Source of the DNA: Sphingomonas natans
Lineage (GTDB): Bacteria; Pseudomonadota; Alphaproteobacteria; Sphingomonadales; Sphingomonadaceae
Direction: 5' to 3'
NCBI RefSeq assembly: GCF_030546695.1
Contig: NZ_JAUOTP010000007.1
Span: 124,001-188,000, forward strand
DNA length: 64,000 bases
Shown: in pieces, positions 57,074-64,000 of the stretch
Position numbering within the stretch: the first letter of the stretch is position 1
Layout: each line of letters starts with the position of its first letter
Translations under genes and position numbers: made by a program
Notes under the pieces: model-generated
Seen by the model: only the letters and a program-made list of their open reading frames with translations
Database searches by the model: none
What the model was told of the DNA's origin: nothing

Positions 57074-57796
57074 TTACCGCCCGCGCAGGCGCTTGATCTC
57101 GCTGAGATGGCTGTGCCGGCTCAGGCTTTCCTGCATGTGGTGTCGCGCCGCCTCGCGCGCCTTGGCCGAGTCCATGCGGACGATCGCGTCGACGAGGGCG
57201 TCATGCTCGCCCCGAACCTTTGCCGCATAGCTCGCATGCGCCTCTTCGGACTGGTCGCGCAGATACAGGTTGCGCGGCGGCACGAGGCGAACGCCGAGAA
57301 AATCGACCAGTCGAACGAAATAATCATTCTGCGTCGCGCGCGCGATGGCGAGGTGGAAGGCGCTGTCGGCACGCGCCGCCGCCTCGGGATCGTCGCTGAC
57401 GGCTTCCATCTGACGGAGCGCGTCGCGGATATCGCCGATGTCCGCGGTGGTCCGGCGCGCGGCGGCGAGCGAGGCCATTTCGGTTTCGACGGCGAGCCGC
57501 ATTTCCAGCAGCTTGATCACGTCGGTCAGCTCGCTCATCTCGTCGCGCGTGACCTGGAAGGCGCGATAGGGCGCGGTCTCAGCGACGAACACGCCGGATC
57601 CCTGGCGCGACGTCGTCAGCCCTTGGGAAGCGAGCCGTGCGACCGCTTCGCGCACCACGGTGCGGCTGACATTCTCGGTCGCCGCAATATCCTTCTGGGT
57701 CGGAAATCGCGATCCGGGCGCCATCTCGCCGGACGTGATCCGGCTCTGGAGCTTGCGGAACAGGCTGTCCGAGAGAGAGCCTGCACTTCCCGCCAC
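57074..57796 (-). CDS. GntR family regulator, FadR subfamily (FCD domain)
   Basis: A 240-residue repressor. The N-terminal winged helix has SRFPTQKDIAATENVSRTVVREAVARLASQGLTTSRQGSGVFV (about residues 25-65). The C-terminal all-helical FCD domain carries metal/ligand His residues (ADSAFHLAIARATQN, EHDALVDAI, HHMQESLSRH). GTG 57796 has GGGGAG with 7-base spacing. It is divergent from the GH2 gene with operator D between. It most likely controls all four operator-bearing promoters, with a galactonate- or uronate-type acid as inducer (inference). Confidence 0.93.
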   Translation of the reverse strand: MAGSAGSLSDSLFRKLQSRITSGEMAPGSRFPTQKDIAATENVSRTVVREAVARLASQGLTTSRQGSGVFVAETAPYRAFQVTRDEMSELTDVIKLLEMRLAVETEMASLAAARRTTADIGDIRDALRQMEAVSDDPEAAARADSAFHLAIARATQNDYFVRLVDFLGVRLVPPRNLYLRDQSEEAHASYAAKVRGEHDALVDAIVRMDSAKAREAARHHMQESLSRHSHLSEIKRLRGR

Positions 57797-57837
57797 CTGT
57801 GTCTCCCCAATGACCTATCGCTTGGCCCTTCCGCGAC

Positions 57838-57849
57838 TTGTATTACCAA
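57838..57849. promoter_or_regulatory. GntR/FadR-type operator D (gntR/GH2 divergence)
   Basis: TTGTATTACCAA fits TnGTnnnACnA and is less symmetrical than sites A to C. On the minus strand it reads TTGGTAATACAA, half resembling the UxuR/ExuR-type TTGGT arm. It lies 41 bp upstream of gntR and 89 bp upstream of the GH2 gene, so it may autoregulate gntR. Confidence 0.6.
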
Positions 57850-57863
57850 TTCGACGGATGTAG

Positions 57864-62149
<4,286 letters not shown>

Positions 62150-62177
62150 CGCTTTCAGGCCCATCGGGACGACCATC

Positions 62178-63458
62178 ATGGAACGACGTCAGTTCATTGC
62201 CGCTGCCATGGGCGCAAGCGCGCTTGCAACCAGCCTGGGGACGGAGGCTGTCGCGCAGGCGGGCGCGGCCGCGCCCGCAGCCGGCGGCGGCACGGGTGCC
62301 GACGATCGCGCTTATATGGTCGATCTACTCCAGCGCATGGCCTCACCCGTGCTCGGGGCGATGGCGAAGGGGCAGCTTCAGGCGCGCTTCAAGCCGGAGG
62401 TCAGCCCGACATGGGACGGGCGGCCGATCAAGGTCGCCTATCTCGAATGTTTCGGCCGGCTGATCGCGGGGCTCGCGCCGTGGCTGGCGCTGCTCGATAC
62501 GGATGATGCGGAGGGCAAGCTGCGCGCGACGCTCCGCGCGCAGGCGGTCGCGAGCTACGCGCAGGCTGTCGATCCGAAGAGCGGCGATTATCTGTTCGGC
62601 GCGCCGTCCGAACAACAGCTCGTCGACAGCGCCTATTTCACCAATGCGCTGATCCGCGCGCCCAAGGCACTGTGGGAGCCGCTCGACGCGAAGACCAAGG
62701 CGCGCATCGTCAAGGAGATCAAGGGCCTGCGCTCGATCTCGCCGCCCTATACGAACTGGCTGCTGTTCGCGGCGATGAACGAGGCGTTCCTGCTCTCGAT
62801 CGGCGAGGAATGGGATCCGGTGCGGATCGATCTCGCCGTCCGCAAGATGCTCGAATGGTATGTCGGCGACGGCTGGTATGCAGACGGCCCGCATTTCCAT
62901 TTCGATTATTACGGCTCCTACGTGATCCATCCGATGATGGTCGAGATCCTCGAAGTGCTCGTGTCGACCAACGCGCATTTCAACAGCCTCAAGAGCAAGG
63001 AGCTGCTGGAGCAGGCCAAGAAGCGTATGCAGCGCTACGGTACGTCGCTGGAGCGGATGATCGGTCCCGAGGGCAGCTTTCCGCCGATCGGCCGATCGCT
63101 CACCTATCGCACGGCCGTGTTCCAGCCGCTCGGGCTGCTCGCGTGGCGCAAGTGGCTGCCGGACGCGCTGCCGGTGGGACAAGCGCGCGCCGCCACCGTT
63201 GCAGCGCAACGTGCGGTCTTCTCGAACCCGACCAATTTCGACGATAAGGGCTATCTGACGATCGGCTTCGCCGGCCACCAGCCGACACTGGCGGACTGGT
63301 ATTCGAACGCGGGCAGCATGTATCTCGCATCGCTGAGCCTGCTCGCGCTGGGCCTCCCCGCTACCGATCCATATTGGACCGCGGCGCCGGAGCCCTGGAC
63401 GAGCAAGCGTGCCTTTGCCGGCACGCATTTCGCCAAGGACTATTACGTCGAATATTGA
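62178..63458 (+). CDS. DUF2264 family protein with Tat-like signal
   Basis: About 426 residues from ATG 62178. MERRQFIAAAMGASALATSL is a twin-arginine-like signal (RRxF), suggesting export of a folded protein. The body is predicted (alpha/alpha)n helical: LYECFG-like YLECFGRLIAGLAPWL, SPPYTNWLLFAAMNEAFLL, GDGWYADGPHFHFDYYGSYV and ERMIGPEGSFPPIGRSLTYR. The DUF2264 assignment is by resemblance; the catalytic residues are unknown, though His/Tyr/Asp clusters suggest an uronide lyase- or hydrolase-like fold. A GTG at 62142 is an alternative start. It ends the GH2-DUF4861-DUF2264 run. Confidence 0.82.
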   Translation: MERRQFIAAAMGASALATSLGTEAVAQAGAAAPAAGGGTGADDRAYMVDLLQRMASPVLGAMAKGQLQARFKPEVSPTWDGRPIKVAYLECFGRLIAGLAPWLALLDTDDAEGKLRATLRAQAVASYAQAVDPKSGDYLFGAPSEQQLVDSAYFTNALIRAPKALWEPLDAKTKARIVKEIKGLRSISPPYTNWLLFAAMNEAFLLSIGEEWDPVRIDLAVRKMLEWYVGDGWYADGPHFHFDYYGSYVIHPMMVEILEVLVSTNAHFNSLKSKELLEQAKKRMQRYGTSLERMIGPEGSFPPIGRSLTYRTAVFQPLGLLAWRKWLPDALPVGQARAATVAAQRAVFSNPTNFDDKGYLTIGFAGHQPTLADWYSNAGSMYLASLSLLALGLPATDPYWTAAPEPWTSKRAFAGTHFAKDYYVEY

Positions 63459-63475
63459 ATCGGCCGCCTCCAGGC

Positions 63476-63511
63476 GCGCGGACCGACCGGGTTCGTTCCG
63501 ATCGTCCGCGC
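63476..63511. terminator. Hairpin between convergent DUF2264 and SDR genes
   Basis: GCGCGGAC (63476-63483) pairs with GTCCGCGC (63504-63511), extended by a bulged inner stem. No T-run follows, so it may act in either direction as a weak or Rho-assisted terminator. Confidence 0.6.
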
Positions 63512-63523
63512 ACTTGGCAGGTC

Positions 63524-64000
63524 TTAGTCGTTCGCGCTGCCCGGTTCGGCCATCTTGCGATGCTGCTCGGCCAGCACGGCCGCCGGCGTGACATTGGCGA
63601 CCGCCGCCTGGATCTTGTTCTTCCAGCCCGATACGATCGAGGCCTTGCCGTCCATCAGCGCATCCCAGCCATCCTTGGCCACGTCGGCGGGATCGCTCTT
63701 GTTCGGATTCGCGCCGACCGACGTATCGAGCATGTCGCCACGCGCGAAGAATTCGGTCTCGACCGGGCCGGGCATCAACGTCGTCAGGGTGACGCCATCG
63801 GCGTCCTTGATCTCGTTGCGCAGGGCATCCGTGAAATTGTCCACGAACGCCTTGCTGCCATTGTAGACGGCCTGGAAGCTGCCCGGAATGAAGCCCGCGA
63901 TCGATCCGGTGACGAGCACCTTGCCGTCGTTGCGCGCGACCATTGCCGGCAGCACCTTGTGGAGCAAATAGAGCGTGCCGGTGATGTTGGTGTCGATCAC
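63524..64000 (-). CDS. SDR family oxidoreductase, C-terminal part (runs off window end)
   Basis: The last ~158 residues of a classical SDR on the minus strand; the Rossmann GxxxGxG is beyond the window. Visible are NITGTLYLLHKVLPAMV, the catalytic VTGSIAGF and YNGSK (Tyr-x3-Lys), and LMPGPVETEFF. The style is that of YqjQ/DltE-like SDRs, not KduD, so it does not complete the uronate pathway. It has a DGKASIVSGWKNKIQAAVANV C-terminal extension common in this subgroup. Confidence 0.9.
   Translation of the reverse strand: MIDTNITGTLYLLHKVLPAMVARNDGKVLVTGSIAGFIPGSFQAVYNGSKAFVDNFTDALRNEIKDADGVTLTTLMPGPVETEFFARGDMLDTSVGANPNKSDPADVAKDGWDALMDGKASIVSGWKNKIQAAVANVTPAAVLAEQHRKMAEPGSAND

Noticed and set aside
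63524-64000. End-of-window SDR as the missing KduD
   Set aside because: The visible C-terminal half matches DltE/YqjQ-like SDRs and is convergent to the sugar genes; no KduD signature seen.

Overview
The window looks like chromosomal DNA from a sphingomonad (Alphaproteobacteria, Sphingomonas-like). Base composition is uniformly GC-rich. Codon use is strongly GC3-biased. There is a PEPxxWA-CTERM protein, a TonB-dependent receptor, and several families of short palindromic intergenic repeats that I associate with this group. No rRNA, tRNA, CRISPR array, prophage or transposase gene was recognised.

Layout. 1-16 kb is mostly housekeeping: gshB (partial), hisI, purF, an SDR, a photolyase, rppH, a DUF481 protein, astA, ligA, a hybrid histidine kinase, a SIMPL protein and glnD. 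16-18.7 kb is a minus-strand operon of two cysteine desulfurases and a 2Fe-2S ferredoxin, divergent from an alpha/beta hydrolase. 19.4-21.5 kb carries a GIY-YIG nuclease gene bracketed by hairpin repeats, then a MarR-MFS pair. 21.7-29.5 kb is the heat-shock region hrcA-grpE ... dnaK-dnaJ, interrupted by two glycosyltransferases and a copper chaperone. 29.6-43.4 kb holds a membrane protein, an S9 peptidase, a response regulator, valS (with an in-frame palindromic repeat), a cNMP-binding/thioredoxin-reductase-like fusion, the ydbH-ynbE-ydbL trio, and a PDZ/multi-TM/GAF-like protein with no kinase.

43.4-63.5 kb is a carbohydrate-utilisation region in two parts. The first has a TonB receptor, dgoA, dgoK and a Na+/sugar symporter. 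The second has kduI, a GH105 hydrolase, a hexuronate/galactonate-type MFS transporter, a FadR-type GntR regulator, a secreted GH2 beta-galactosidase, and DUF4861 and DUF2264 proteins. Between the parts lie a PEP-CTERM protein, a GT-C-like membrane protein and an FAD oxidoreductase. Four near-identical palindromes of the FadR-subfamily form TnGTnnnACnA lie upstream of the TonB receptor, the dgoK/symporter divergence, the MFS-GH105-kduI operon and the gntR/GH2 divergence. They suggest one regulon joining both parts. The simplest reading is capture and breakdown of a galactose- and galacturonate-containing polymer, such as rhamnogalacturonan with galactan side chains: extracytoplasmic cleavage by GH2, and probably GH105, then uptake and breakdown by KduI and the DgoK/DgoA steps. 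KduD, galactose dehydrogenase and galactonate dehydratase are not in the window.

The most unusual signals are the inferred regulon, the GIY-YIG gene between covarying inverted hairpins, the palindromic repeat translated inside valS, and a cysteine desulfurase that seems to start at CTG.
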